A stretch of 64,000 bases of DNA from Moraxellaceae bacterium (GCA_024234595.1 JACKNZ010000009.1:62001-126000), one strand, 5' to 3'; shown: positions 17,799-27,351, counted from the first letter of the stretch. The notes: generated by a model not told the origin, from the letters alone. A program made the numbers and translations.

Positions 17799-18464
17799 TT
17801 AACTCTCGCGGTGCAAAATGCCCATAAACTCATCGGCAAACATGGTGTAACGATTATTTAAAATATCGCTATTGGCCATAAAATGGTTATACGCAAGTAC
17901 CGCAGGAATGGCGGCAAATAAACCAATAGCAGTAGCAATCAGAGCTTCGGCAATACCTGGTGCAACGGTGGCTAGAGTGGCTTGTTGTACTTGGGCAAGG
18001 CCAATAAAAGAGGTCATAATGCCCCATACCGTACCAAATAAACCCACATAAGGTGCGGTCGAAGCGATACTAGCAAGTGCAGGTAATTTGCCTTCGAGGC
18101 GGTTTTGCTCTTGAGAGAGGGTAATACGCATGGCGCGAGTCACACCTTGCATAATTGACTCTTGATTAAGTCCTTTTTGTTTTAGACGCATAAACTCTTT
18201 AAAACCAGTGTGAAATAGAGCTTCAGTGCCCTGAATACTTTCTTGATTTTGTTGGCTTTTTTGATACAAAGCGTTTAAACCAATGCCCGACCAAAATTCA
18301 GCCTCAAATTGTTTGAGTGCCTGAGCAGCACAACGATGTACCTTGCGGTACTTGATGATTAAGCTCCATGAATAAACCGAAGCGGCTACTAAGGCAAGCA
18401 TCACCAATTGTACGGGTACACTGGCGTGGGTCACGAGTCCGATAATAGAAAGTTGTTCAGTCAT
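17799..18464 (-). CDS. tolQ: Tol-Pal system protein TolQ
   Basis: ExbB/TolQ-family proton channel of the Tol-Pal motor. Three membrane segments are visible, with the conserved TAPYVGLFGTVWGIM region and the late AEALIATAIGLFAAIPAV helix. The ATG at 18464 (MTEQLSIIG) is chosen over a TTG at 18476; it gives 221 residues and overlaps the ybgC end by eight bases. Confidence 0.95.
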   Translation of the reverse strand: MTEQLSIIGLVTHASVPVQLVMLALVAASVYSWSLIIKYRKVHRCAAQALKQFEAEFWSGIGLNALYQKSQQNQESIQGTEALFHTGFKEFMRLKQKGLNQESIMQGVTRAMRITLSQEQNRLEGKLPALASIASTAPYVGLFGTVWGIMTSFIGLAQVQQATLATVAPGIAEALIATAIGLFAAIPAVLAYNHFMANSDILNNRYTMFADEFMGILHRES

Positions 18465-18858
18465 GATGTTGAGCAAGTAATTGAGTTAAGTGGGAAGGTA
18501 AAGCGCAAGGCTTTAAGTTTTGTTTATTGACACACGCAATATCAATAACAGCACAAGCCAACAATGTTTGTTCGCGGTACAGGCACTGCTCAAATTGCAG
18601 AGAGGCTTTGCCTTGTTTAATGATGCGAGCTGTCACCTGTAATAAGTCATCCATTTTAGCGGGTTGCTTGTAGTCAATCTGCACTTTTCGTACAACAAAT
18701 AAGTAATTTTCTGTTAATAGATAGTGGCCAAAACCAATATGGCGCAAATATTCAGTACGGGCTCGCTCCATAAATTTTAAATAATTGACATAATAAACAA
18801 TGCCTGCGGCATCGGTATCTTCAATATAAATCCGAATAGCAAGACTAAAAATTGTCAT
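18457..18858 (-). CDS. ybgC: Tol-Pal-associated acyl-CoA thioesterase YbgC
   Basis: Hotdog-fold thioesterase encoded at the head of tol-pal operons. The 133-residue protein has the family landmark YIEDTDAAGIVYYVNYLKFM, with the catalytic Asp, then ERARTEYLRHIGF. It overlaps ruvB upstream by four bases (ATGA) and tolQ downstream by eight, so it links the two gene groups translationally. Confidence 0.94.
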   Translation of the reverse strand: MTIFSLAIRIYIEDTDAAGIVYYVNYLKFMERARTEYLRHIGFGHYLLTENYLFVVRKVQIDYKQPAKMDDLLQVTARIIKQGKASLQFEQCLYREQTLLACAVIDIACVNKQNLKPCALPSHLTQLLAQHHD

Positions 18859-19886
18859 TGGCTTTGACCTGTCAGTGATTTAAGACTTTCAGGCATAGTC
18901 AACCCAAAGTTAAGATAGGCTTGAGCAGTAGCGATGCGGCCACGCGCGGTACGCATCACCATGTTTTGTTGTATCAAATAAGGTTCAACCACGTCTTCGA
19001 GCGTGCCAGAGTCTTCGGCAATCGAGGCGGCTAAGGCTTCAACACCTGCGGGCCCCCCATTAAATTTTTCCATTAAGGCTAATAAATAACGGCGGTCAAG
19101 ATTATCAAAACCATGATGGTCAACATCTAACATATTGAGGGCGGCACAAGCCACTTCACCTGTAACGACACCATTACTTTTTACTTCGGCATAATCACGC
19201 ACACGACGTAACAAACGGTTGGCAATTCGTGGTGTGCCGCGTGAACGACGGGCAATTTCAAGCGCACCTGCGTCTTCCATCGGTACAGTTAATAATCGTG
19301 CTGAACGGCTAACAATAGTGCTTAAATCGGCAATATTATAAAACTCAAGGCGTTGAACAATACCAAAACGGTCTCGTAATGGCGAAGTTAATAGGCCAGC
19401 TCGGGTAGTGGCGGCAACAAGGGTAAAAGGAGGTAATTCAAGTTTAATGGAGCGTGCGCCAGGCCCTTCACCAATCACAATATCTAATTGATAGTCTTCC
19501 ATAGCGGGATATAAGATTTCTTCAATCACAGGCGATAGGCGATGAATTTCGTCAATAAATAACACATCGCCTTGTTCTAGGTTGGTGAGCAGGGCGGCTA
19601 AATCCCCTGCTTTTTCTAAAACAGGGCCGCTGGTGGACTTGAGTTCACCTTCCATTTCACGGGCAATAATATTGGCAAGGGTGGTTTTTCCCAAACCTGG
19701 TGGGCCAAAAATAAGGGTATGGTCTAAGGCTTCACCGCGTGTTTTGGCAGCGTGAATAAAAATCTCCATTTGTTCGCGCACTTTGGGTTGGCCGATATAG
19801 TCCGCCAAACTGGTTGGGCGAATGGCGCGGTCGATAACTTCTTCTTGTTTGTGCGCTTGTGGGGCAATCAGTGGGTTATGTGCCAT
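18855..19886 (-). CDS. ruvB: Holliday junction branch migration helicase RuvB
   Basis: AAA+ motor of the RuvAB complex. Walker A GPPGLGKTTL lies at residues 61-70, and Walker B is LFIDEIHRL. The arginine-finger region is RAGLLTSPLRDRFG, and the C-terminal winged helix ends near GRIATAQAYLNFGL. Length 343 is typical. No ruvA or ruvC gene precedes it: about 200 bases without a gene separate it from the cytochrome gene. It is coupled to ybgC. Confidence 0.97.
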   Translation of the reverse strand: MAHNPLIAPQAHKQEEVIDRAIRPTSLADYIGQPKVREQMEIFIHAAKTRGEALDHTLIFGPPGLGKTTLANIIAREMEGELKSTSGPVLEKAGDLAALLTNLEQGDVLFIDEIHRLSPVIEEILYPAMEDYQLDIVIGEGPGARSIKLELPPFTLVAATTRAGLLTSPLRDRFGIVQRLEFYNIADLSTIVSRSARLLTVPMEDAGALEIARRSRGTPRIANRLLRRVRDYAEVKSNGVVTGEVACAALNMLDVDHHGFDNLDRRYLLALMEKFNGGPAGVEALAASIAEDSGTLEDVVEPYLIQQNMVMRTARGRIATAQAYLNFGLTMPESLKSLTGQSQ

Positions 19887-20046
19887 AGTGCAAAATTCGT
19901 CAATAAGTATCTATTATAAATATAGATGGTGCCAGTAATTAGAAGGACAGTGAATAGTAGCACAGAGAAATAAGAAGTAGGACAAACGTATTAAAAGAGG
20001 GGACGGATAGCGTTAAATTGTGTCGTGGTTCATCATAGGCGAGGAA

Positions 20047-20071
20047 AATGCCAATCTAGGTGATTGGCATT
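20047..20071 (-). terminator. Intrinsic terminator after cytochrome c5 gene
   Basis: On the minus strand, a ten-base-pair perfect stem (ATGCCAATC/GATTGGCAT plus one A-T pair) with a five-base loop, followed by TTTCC. It lies 13 bases past the cytochrome stop. Confidence 0.7.
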
Positions 20072-20083
20072 AGTGAACAATGA

Positions 20084-20509
20084 TTATTTTACCATATAAT
20101 CAACAGCGTTTTTGATTTCTTCGTCGGAGCAGGCAGCACAACCACCTTTGGCTGGCATAGCATTAAAACCTTTAATTGCGTGCTCATGTAATGTTGCCAT
20201 GCCTTTGGCTTTGCGTGGTGCCCAATCAGCTGTGCCATATTTTGGCGCACCCATGACGCCAGCACCATGACAGCCAGCACAAACGGCGGTATAAACTTGT
20301 TCACCAGTACGTGGTGCTGCGCCTTCGGCAGGGGCGGCTGCAACAACGGGAGCTTTAACGGCACAGGGTTTGCCCTGCACACAAACACTACCAAACGGCT
20401 TAATACGCTCAATGACCGAAGATTGATCTTCTTTTGCCGATGTATTAAACGATAAACTTAGGCCAACAATGGTCGCTAGCAGAGCAAGTTTTTTCACAGG
20501 ACGCCTCAT
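20084..20509 (-). CDS. Cytochrome c5-type monohaem protein
   Basis: Periplasmic class I cytochrome c. The ATG at 20509 gives 141 residues with a signal peptide (MRRPVKKLALLATIVGLSLS, cleavage near SAKA-like NTSAKED). The haem motif is CAGCHG. The later CAACSDEEIKNAV segment carries the extra Cys pair that forms a disulfide in cytochrome c5. An Ala/Pro-rich linker precedes the haem domain. It probably carries electrons in the periplasm; its partner is unknown. A terminator follows directly. Confidence 0.88.
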   Translation of the reverse strand: MRRPVKKLALLATIVGLSLSFNTSAKEDQSSVIERIKPFGSVCVQGKPCAVKAPVVAAAPAEGAAPRTGEQVYTAVCAGCHGAGVMGAPKYGTADWAPRKAKGMATLHEHAIKGFNAMPAKGGCAACSDEEIKNAVDYMVK

Positions 20510-20689
20510 AAAAGCAAAAATATCAAACGAATCATAAAACCAAAAAGGGGCTTTGGCTTTAAACTTGGGCGCAAGTATAACCGTAAACTTGATAAGGACA
20601 AAGCTGCACAAGCATATATCTATCAAAAGTCGCCATAAAATCATGGACTCTCTAAGCTAAGCTCGGTATCATTGCGCCCCTACACCAAT

Positions 20690-20766
20690 GCGCCCATAGC
20701 TCAGCTGGATAGAGTACTGCCCTCCGAAGGCAGGGGTCGTGGGTTCGAATCCCGCTGGGCGCGCCA
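20690..20766 (+). tRNA. tRNA-Arg, anticodon CCG
   Basis: A 77-base cloverleaf with encoded CCA. The acceptor GCGCCCA pairs with TGGGCGC. The anticodon stem is CTGCC/GGCAG with loop CTCCGAA, giving anticodon CCG (20724-20726), which reads CGG. The T arm contains GTGGGTTCGAATCCCGC. It is the only tRNA seen in the window. Confidence 0.97.
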
Positions 20767-21026
20767 ATACAATCAATAGGTTACATCAAATCAAGAATGC
20801 AAAAATTACTAAATTTTGCTTTCGCCCCCACAAAATGCACTGTATCAATAATTTGGTTTATTAACCACTCAGTTGGGTTGATTGAAAATTGCTTCTTTTA
20901 TGCTGGTTTTTAGGCTTATAAGTTATAAAGCTTTAAATGAGTCAGCTTTAGACATAATACCGTATATGGCTGCTTTCGTGGTTACTATACACAATCCTAA
21001 CATCTAAAAGTTTTATGAGAGGTTGA
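20767..21026. other. Gene-free stretch after tRNA-Arg
   Basis: No convincing coding frame, promoter or RNA structure was recognised here. It could include further decayed remains of the transposase whose tail follows. Confidence 0.5.
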
Positions 21027-21158
21027 CTGGCTAAAGGAAAGTGCAAAATGTTAGCTATGCGTAAGTTGATTTATCTATGCTTTGGCGTTTGGAAACCAAA
21101 CGCCTTATCAGAGGGATTTTTTTACCAAAAACCGCTTAAAATTGCTTGCTCCGTGTAA
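21027..21158 (+). pseudogene. Remnant of a transposase C-terminus (IS110-like)
   Basis: An open stretch after an in-frame TGA reads LAKGKCKMLAMRKLIYLCFG and continues VWK. This resembles the C-terminal KxMxxxxMRKLxxLCFGVxK end of IS110/IS1111-family transposases, a match made from memory of the family. A later start (ATG 21048, with AAAGGAA upstream) would give only 36 residues. No catalytic DEDD region was found upstream, so this is a decayed fragment near the tRNA. A perfect nine-pair hairpin (GGCGTTTGG/CCAAACGCC, 21084-21104) lies inside it. Confidence 0.45.
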
Positions 21159-21187
21159 GATACAAATCGAAGGTTAATTTTGAAGGT

Positions 21188-22999
21188 TTAAAACTTAAGT
21201 TCTGCACCCAACGTAGCCGTAAAAGGCGTGGCTAAGTAACGTGTTGTTGCACCTGCATAAGCAAAACTGTAGCTTTTATCGCTAATGTTTTCTAACGATA
21301 AGCGTAGTTTTGTATTGGGAACAAGCTCAACATAAGCACTCACATTCGCAACAGCATAACCTGCTAAGCGACGCGGCACTGTGCTACCAAATACTTCTTT
21401 GTCTAAGGCGCGGCTTTTGGCCAATATCTCGGTGTTAATACCCCATTTGGGTTGTGTATAACCTGTAGTTAGGCTTAAAGTACGGCGTGGGCGACGTAGT
21501 AAATCTCGCTTAGTCGTCTCATCTTGAGCATGATTATAACTGCCATTGAGTCCTAACAATAAACCATCTTGTTGCCATTGAACACCTAACTCTATGCCTT
21601 TGATTTTGGCTTTATCAACATTAATGTTGCTGCAATTAAAGGTGATGGGGTCGGTAGGGCAATCAATTAAATTATCAATGTTAAATTGATAAATGGCACT
21701 GTTAATACTCAAGTTGCCTAAATGATGTTTACTGCCTAATTCTATAGAACGCGATTCTTCGGGCTTAAGATTGATATTGCCCCCATAACCATACAAATCA
21801 TTCAAATCAGGTGCTTTAAACGCTGTACCGTAATTAAGGTAAATATTATGGTCGGGAGTGATTTGGTATCCTAAAGCAATATTACCTGTTTGATGGGTGC
21901 CAAAAGAATCATAATCTTCGTGACGAAGGGACACTTGGGTATTTAACTGAGCAAATTGAGCTTGCTGTTGTAGATAAAAAGCTAAGTTATCTTGTTCTTT
22001 GTCGTAGTTTGTTGCAAAGCCATTATCATATTGTGCTTGGGTATGCGTTTGTGTCATGCCAGCTACTAAAGTGATACTGTTTGACAAAGCAACGGTGTTT
22101 TGCCAATCCGCTTGTTGTTGTTTAGTGTGAGCAAAAGAGCTACTGTCGTTTTGGTCAATATCGTCCATCATTTGGCTGATGCGAATTTGACTGCTTATAT
22201 TCTTGCTTAAGTCACCGATGGCAACAAAATTTAATAATTGATTTTTGAAGTCTTGAGAGACAAAAGAACCAAAATTGATGTATTCGGTTGTACCTTGATT
22301 TTGTCTTGCACTAACAGAAATTTTACTAAAGCCTAAATCATACTCTGTTTTAAGATGAGCACCTTGATTTTGATGACCACGCTCTTGAGGATTTTTTTCG
22401 ATAATGGCATAACCATCGGTATAAAGGGCATTAGCATTGATAAAGGCAGAAAAATCACCGTGTTTAATCGTTTGTGTGATAGCACCGTTGGCTAATTTGT
22501 GATTGTTGCCTAAGAGGCGAGTGCGTGTTTCGGTGTTAGACGCTGATTTAGTGATAATGTTGATGACTCCGCCAATCGCATCTGAGCCGTACAAGCTCGA
22601 CATTGCACCTTTAACTACTTCAACGCGCTCAATATCATCAAGGCTTAAATGCTGAATATTGGCTTGGCTACTGGTTGCCGAGTTCATGCGAACACCATCA
22701 ACTAGCACTAAAGTATGATTACTTTCGGTACCACGGGTAAAAATAGAGGTTTGTCCACCAGCTCCCCCTAATCGAGCTACATCAATGCCTGTGTTAAAAC
22801 GTAAAATCTCACCTAAGTCCTGCGAAGGGTGTTGAGCTAATTGCTCTTGAGTAATGACTTGTACTGAGGCAAGTGTATTATCAATGGATTGAGAGGTACG
22901 ACTAGCCGTCACCACAGTAGTTGGCAATACAGTATCGGCATAAACAGCAAAAGAAGAGCAAGCAGCGACGCTGGCCGCTAACAAAGAACGAGTAAACAT
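21188..22999 (-). CDS. btuB: TonB-dependent vitamin B12 receptor, BtuB type
   Basis: Outer-membrane TonB-dependent barrel. The ATG at 22999 gives 603 residues with a signal peptide (MFTRSLLAASVAACSSFAVY, then ADTVLP). The TonB box region is near TVVTASRT, the plug contains TRGTESNHTLVLVDGVRMNS and GSDAIGGVINIITK, and the barrel ends in Phe (GAELKF). Cobalamin specificity is supported by the cobalamin riboswitch directly upstream. No other B12 transport or synthesis gene is adjacent. Confidence 0.92.
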   Translation of the reverse strand: MFTRSLLAASVAACSSFAVYADTVLPTTVVTASRTSQSIDNTLASVQVITQEQLAQHPSQDLGEILRFNTGIDVARLGGAGGQTSIFTRGTESNHTLVLVDGVRMNSATSSQANIQHLSLDDIERVEVVKGAMSSLYGSDAIGGVINIITKSASNTETRTRLLGNNHKLANGAITQTIKHGDFSAFINANALYTDGYAIIEKNPQERGHQNQGAHLKTEYDLGFSKISVSARQNQGTTEYINFGSFVSQDFKNQLLNFVAIGDLSKNISSQIRISQMMDDIDQNDSSSFAHTKQQQADWQNTVALSNSITLVAGMTQTHTQAQYDNGFATNYDKEQDNLAFYLQQQAQFAQLNTQVSLRHEDYDSFGTHQTGNIALGYQITPDHNIYLNYGTAFKAPDLNDLYGYGGNINLKPEESRSIELGSKHHLGNLSINSAIYQFNIDNLIDCPTDPITFNCSNINVDKAKIKGIELGVQWQQDGLLLGLNGSYNHAQDETTKRDLLRRPRRTLSLTTGYTQPKWGINTEILAKSRALDKEVFGSTVPRRLAGYAVANVSAYVELVPNTKLRLSLENISDKSYSFAYAGATTRYLATPFTATLGAELKF

Positions 23000-23044
23000 A
23001 AGATAACTCCGACTGTTTGGTTCCCCGCAAACAGTATTTGGGTA

Positions 23045-23262
23045 AATGATATGCTTAATGGTCGGTCTCCGGACTTCTGTGTTGATGCAGCAAAACATCA
23101 TTTATTTAGCCTTCCCATCTAAAGACAGTGGCATACAAAATAAACACACACAGTTACCGTTGCGGGGGCAGTACTGGACTTACACCAGTTTCCCGTTTGA
23201 TTGAGGATAATCAAACTGCTTGTTGTTAATAAACAGGCAAACACCATAAAACGGTGCGAATG
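23045..23262 (-). promoter_or_regulatory. Cobalamin riboswitch controlling btuB
   Basis: The minus strand holds conserved cobalamin-riboswitch pieces in the right order: GGGAAACTGGTG, AGTCCAGTACTGCCCCCGC, AACGGTAA, GCCACTG, GGGAAGGC, then the B12-box-like AGTCCGGAGACCGACC. The outer ends are approximate. It lies in the leader of btuB, so B12 binding should repress the receptor. Confidence 0.93.
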
Positions 23263-23350
23263 GTAGAGTAGATGATTAGCGAGTGCAATAAAAATAAAAA
23301 TCAAAGGGCTTAATTGTTGGCTTTATGTCCTAATGACACAGCTTAAAAAC

Positions 23351-23376
23351 ATTAAGCCCCAATAATGGGGCCTAAT
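23351..23376 (-). terminator. Intrinsic terminator after fadL-like gene
   Basis: On the minus strand, CATTAGGCCCC/GGGGCTTAATG forms an 11-pair stem with one G-T pair around a six-base loop, followed by TTTTTAAG. It lies about 25 bases past the fadL-like stop. Confidence 0.75.
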
Positions 23377-23400
23377 GTGTATTTGGACGTGGTATGAGTG

Positions 23401-24651
23401 TTAAAACTTCATATTCAGCTGCGCGCCTACTAAATGACCTGTGCCTTTGTAGTCTGCACTGTAAGTAACAGGTGTAAATCCAGCTACTTTGCTACGGTCA
23501 ACATGAGAAGTTTTTTCTTTTAAAAACATATAAGCAGCATCAATCGACATTTTGTCATTAAGAGGGTAGCTCATACCCAATGTAACAACGGTACGATCTT
23601 CGCTTGGCACACGTACGCTACGATGCTCATCGGTTACAGGCGTGTTATCAATACCTAAACCAGCACGCAAGGTCATATCACCTGCCTTCCAGTCAGCACC
23701 AACGCTGTACGCCCAAGAATCTTCCCAATGCAATTCTTCGGTAATGGTGCCAAAGCTTGGTTGTAAAGCAACAGGGACGTTACTGTTTTTAATTACTAAA
23801 TTTTCTAAAACACTCCATTGGGTTAGGCCAATACTGGCATGAACATTTACATCAGGATTTAAGGCATGGCTTAAAGATAACTCAAAGCTGGCAGGGGTAG
23901 AAATATCCAACGCAGCGTCAAACATAAAGTTGCTGCCAGTCACAGGAAAGTTTTTAACTTCGGTTGTGCCTTCGAGGTTATATTCGGTTTCGCTGCGATA
24001 ATCAAAACCAAGGCGTGTTTGCTCACCAAGTTGCCATAACAAGCCAATATTGTAACCAACACTAATGTCGTCACCATTGACTTCTAGCGTCGGATTACTA
24101 GGTGTGGGCGCAACGGCAGCTGACAGCAAGCCTTCTAATTGGCTAACACTTACCCCTAAACCAATTGAAAATTCGGGTGTAAGTTTGTAAGCAATGGTGG
24201 GTTGAATGGCAATCACTTTAACTTTACTTTTGTCGCCAAAATAACGACCTTGAAAGGAATCTTCGTAATTAGTGGCTAAACCAAAAGGTGCATAATTACC
24301 AATACCTACCACTAAATTATCGTTGATTTCGTGGCTCATAAAACCCGAACCAACCCATGTAGGCGGAATCATATCACCATCATTAGTACCTGCTTGTGAG
24401 CCTTTGGCATTTTCGATATCGGTTGGCACATAAATAAAGGTAGCATTACCACTAAGTTGTGTGCCTTCGAGTTGAGTCAACCCTGCTGGATTACCAAACA
24501 AAGTTGTTGGGTCGGCAGCACTAGAAGCACGTCCAGCCTGAGACATACCCATACTTTTAATGCTTTGTTCGTTGAGGGCAAAACCAGCCGACCATGCACT
24601 ACTAGACACAGCCGCCATCATAAGGACTAGGGTTTTGGGAAAGTATTTCAT
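23401..24651 (-). CDS. FadL-family outer-membrane transport protein
   Basis: Outer-membrane barrel of the FadL/TodX family for long-chain fatty acids or other hydrophobic compounds. The ATG at 24651 gives 416 residues with a signal peptide (MKYFPKTLVLMMAAVSSSAW, cleavage near SAG). The N-terminal hatch reads GFALNEQSIKSMGMSQAGRA with DPTTLFGNPAGLT, a clear FadL signature. The protein ends in Phe (LNMKF), typical of outer-membrane barrels. It is followed by a strong terminator. Confidence 0.9.
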   Translation of the reverse strand: MKYFPKTLVLMMAAVSSSAWSAGFALNEQSIKSMGMSQAGRASSAADPTTLFGNPAGLTQLEGTQLSGNATFIYVPTDIENAKGSQAGTNDGDMIPPTWVGSGFMSHEINDNLVVGIGNYAPFGLATNYEDSFQGRYFGDKSKVKVIAIQPTIAYKLTPEFSIGLGVSVSQLEGLLSAAVAPTPSNPTLEVNGDDISVGYNIGLLWQLGEQTRLGFDYRSETEYNLEGTTEVKNFPVTGSNFMFDAALDISTPASFELSLSHALNPDVNVHASIGLTQWSVLENLVIKNSNVPVALQPSFGTITEELHWEDSWAYSVGADWKAGDMTLRAGLGIDNTPVTDEHRSVRVPSEDRTVVTLGMSYPLNDKMSIDAAYMFLKEKTSHVDRSKVAGFTPVTYSADYKGTGHLVGAQLNMKF

Positions 24652-24734
24652 GGATGTATTCCTATTTGTTATTGTTGCCATAAAGTAACTTAAAAAAAAC
24701 AACTTAGCACGGATTTGATGTTGTATGATTGTTA

Positions 24735-26000
24735 CTAATCTGCATTTACTTTGACTCTTTTTCGTAACCAAAGAAATAAAATCAATGCTGGTAGTATTGA
24801 CACTGTCGAAAACACAAAAAATCCCACATAGCCAATGCTCGTGACCATAAACCCAGATAATCCGCCAATCAGTTTACCAGGTAAAGTGACCAGTGAACTA
24901 AATAACGCATATTGGGTGGCGGTGTAGTGTTTGTTGACTAAGGATGACAACCATGCCACGGCCGCAGTCCCTAAAAAGCCTCCTGCAAAGTTTTCGCCAC
25001 CAATCACGGCCACAAATACCTCAATATTGGCAGGATATAAACTGAGTAAAATAAATAATAAATTACTCAGTCCGCCAACTATCATCCCCACAAATAAACT
25101 ACGCTCGATACCATAACGCACCACGCAAGCACCCCCAATAAACGCACCTGCAATGCCTACCCATACGCCAAATAGTTTAGACACCGCGCCGATTTGGGTT
25201 TTAGTGAAGCCGCTGTCTAAATAAAATGGCATGGCCATCACGCCTAACATTTGGTCAGAAATTTTAAATAATCCCATAAATAGTAGTAAGGCCACCCCGA
25301 CCAACCCACTATAACGCACAAAAAAATCCTTAAAGGGGCCAATTACGCCGTCTTGCATCATGGCGGCAAAAGAGTCAAATTTTTTCTCGGAACGAGTGGG
25401 CTCTTTAGCTAAATAAGTCACAACCATAAGTATCACCACTAAGGCAGCCATACTTTGATAAATGAGACCCCATGCAATATGGTCGGCCAGAATTAACGCC
25501 AATGCCCCCGAGGCTAACAACGCAAAACGATAGCCTAAGGTATAAGTAGCAGCGAGTGCGCCTTGTACTTCTTGGGGGGCAATTTCGATACGGTAGGCAT
25601 CAACCACAATATCTTGAGTTGCTCCAGCAAAAGCCGCTAAAAAGGTAAATGCCACAAAGAGCATCAAGGCGTGAGGGCTAATAAGCGACATAGCCACTAA
25701 AGATGCGCACAATAATAACTGTGCAGCTAACAGCCAGCTTTTACGTTGACCTAGTTTACCTAATAAAGGCAACCGTAATTGGTCAACCAAAGGCGACCAT
25801 AAAAATTTGAAGGAGTAGGTGAGCGTGGCATAACTGATTAAACCTATCATTTCTAAAGAAACGCCACTTTCTTTGAGCCAAGCGGACAAAGTACCACTGA
25901 CTAATAAAAAAGGTAAACCAGAGGTAAAGCCAAAAAAGAACATCGTTAATGCCGCAGGCTGGGCAAAGGCTTGTTTAAGCGTATAAGTAGGGTTGCTCAT
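24735..26000 (-). CDS. AmpG-like MFS permease
   Basis: Inner-membrane major facilitator protein of 421 residues with about twelve helices. It resembles AmpG muropeptide permeases: FFFGFTSGLPFLLVSGTLSAW, LKESGVSLEMIGLISY, KFLWSPLVDQL and AGATQDIVVDAYRIE are family landmarks. A role in recycling of anhydro-muropeptides, such as those released by MltB, is likely. The fadL-like gene follows about 80 bases downstream. Confidence 0.82.
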   Translation of the reverse strand: MSNPTYTLKQAFAQPAALTMFFFGFTSGLPFLLVSGTLSAWLKESGVSLEMIGLISYATLTYSFKFLWSPLVDQLRLPLLGKLGQRKSWLLAAQLLLCASLVAMSLISPHALMLFVAFTFLAAFAGATQDIVVDAYRIEIAPQEVQGALAATYTLGYRFALLASGALALILADHIAWGLIYQSMAALVVILMVVTYLAKEPTRSEKKFDSFAAMMQDGVIGPFKDFFVRYSGLVGVALLLFMGLFKISDQMLGVMAMPFYLDSGFTKTQIGAVSKLFGVWVGIAGAFIGGACVVRYGIERSLFVGMIVGGLSNLLFILLSLYPANIEVFVAVIGGENFAGGFLGTAAVAWLSSLVNKHYTATQYALFSSLVTLPGKLIGGLSGFMVTSIGYVGFFVFSTVSILPALILFLWLRKRVKVNAD

Positions 26001-26110
26001 GATTGTTTATATGCGAGTCAATAAAAATCAGCAGATTAAAGCAAAACCTGCACAGAGGCAAAGCCTGCTTTGTGATAGCATGGTTGTTTGTGTATTGTGT
26101 GGAAAAAATC

Positions 26111-26824
26111 ATGGTCAATCACGAATTACAACAGTTATTACGCCACAGTTATCAAGGCGCATTAAGCACGCATTCGGTGCAGTTACAAGGTTATCCTTTT
26201 GGCTCGGTCGTGCCATTTTGTTTAGATTGTCAAGGACGAGTGGTTATTTTAATTTCCGATTTAGCCCAGCATACCAAAAACTTAAAGCAAGATAATAAAT
26301 GTTCACTATTAGTGTTTGCCGGGGGTGATGATATACAAGCCTCAGCAAGGCTGACGATAGTGGCCAATGCTAAAGCTATTGTGGATGAAGATGTGGCCGA
26401 TGTTGCCAGTCGTTATTATCGTTATTTTCCGCAATCACAAGACTTTCACAAAATCCATGATTTTAGCTTTTGGGTGCTAGAACCTGTTAAATATCGTTAT
26501 ATAGGTGGATTTGGGCGTATTCATTGGGCTGAGCCAGAGTTATTGGCAAATCCTTTTACGGCTGAGCAAGAGTGGGACATGGTTCAGCATATGAACCAAG
26601 ACCATGCCGATACCTTTGCTTTATATTGTCAGCAAGCGCAAATTGCGTTGCCCACTGAAGCCACCTTGTCGATGGTTGCTATTGATAGCACAGGTTTTCA
26701 TTTACGCATAAACGATAAAATTGTTTATATCGAATTTCCTCACACAGTGAATACCCCCATGCAAGTACGGCAAACCTTGGTGGCGATGTTAAAATTGGCA
26801 CGAGCAACTGGAGTAACAACATGA
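26111..26824 (+). CDS. HugZ-like pyridoxamine 5'-phosphate oxidase-fold protein with DUF2470
   Basis: Cytoplasmic split-barrel flavin or haem-binding family protein. The ATG at 26111 gives 237 residues. The N-terminal split barrel (about 10-150) includes YQGALSTHS and GYPFGSVVPFCLD. The C-terminal DUF2470-type domain starts at EQEWDMVQHMNQDHADTF and contains the conserved HMNxDH. This arrangement is seen in HugZ-type haem oxygenases and related proteins; the actual activity is unproven here. It overlaps fxsA by four bases (ATGA). Confidence 0.82.
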   Translation: MVNHELQQLLRHSYQGALSTHSVQLQGYPFGSVVPFCLDCQGRVVILISDLAQHTKNLKQDNKCSLLVFAGGDDIQASARLTIVANAKAIVDEDVADVASRYYRYFPQSQDFHKIHDFSFWVLEPVKYRYIGGFGRIHWAEPELLANPFTAEQEWDMVQHMNQDHADTFALYCQQAQIALPTEATLSMVAIDSTGFHLRINDKIVYIEFPHTVNTPMQVRQTLVAMLKLARATGVTT

Positions 26825-27351
26825 GTTTTTTATTAATCATTGGTTTTATTATTGCCGATGTCTATGCCTCTGTACAAATGGGTAAAACCGTGGGCGGTTG
26901 GATGTTATTGTTATGGTTTGTGATGGCCTTTTTTGTTGGGCGTAGCATTATGCGCACTGCCGCCAAAGACATTACACCTCAACTGCAAGCGGCACAAACT
27001 GGCGCAAACTTAGAGCCAAATAAACAGTTTTTTGCGGCAATTTTTCAATCATTGGCAGGTATCTTGTTGATTTTGCCTAGTGTTTTAACAGATGTGGTGG
27101 CGGTGTTGTTATTGTTACCGCCAATACAAAAAATGTTACAGGGCGGCTTGCAAAAAGCCTTTGCGGCACGCGGCAATAAATTTGTGATGATGGGCGGTTT
27201 TGGCCAAGCAGGGCAGTCACCTTTTGGTGGGCAAAATCCCTTTCAGTACAAAAAATCACCTTTTGAACAAGGCGATGTGTTTGAAGGTGAGGCAACAGAT
27301 GTCACGCCTACTAGTAATGCTCGAATTACTGATAACCGTCATAAAGAATAA
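26821..27351 (+). CDS. fxsA: FxsA-family membrane protein
   Basis: Small inner-membrane protein of the FxsA family, known in E. coli to counter phage T7 exclusion by the F plasmid when overexpressed. Of 176 residues, about 130 form membrane segments in the FxsA pattern, including a conserved helix GILLILPSVLTDVVAVLLLL. The C-terminal tail is soluble and rich in Gly, Gln and Phe. Its position directly before groES is the same as in E. coli. Confidence 0.85.
   Translation: MSFLLIIGFIIADVYASVQMGKTVGGWMLLLWFVMAFFVGRSIMRTAAKDITPQLQAAQTGANLEPNKQFFAAIFQSLAGILLILPSVLTDVVAVLLLLPPIQKMLQGGLQKAFAARGNKFVMMGGFGQAGQSPFGGQNPFQYKKSPFEQGDVFEGEATDVTPTSNARITDNRHKE

Noticed and set aside
21084..21104. Terminator for btuB
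   Set aside because: The nine-pair hairpin is perfect, but the minus strand after it reads AAAGCATAG and not a T run, so it does not fit an intrinsic terminator of btuB.
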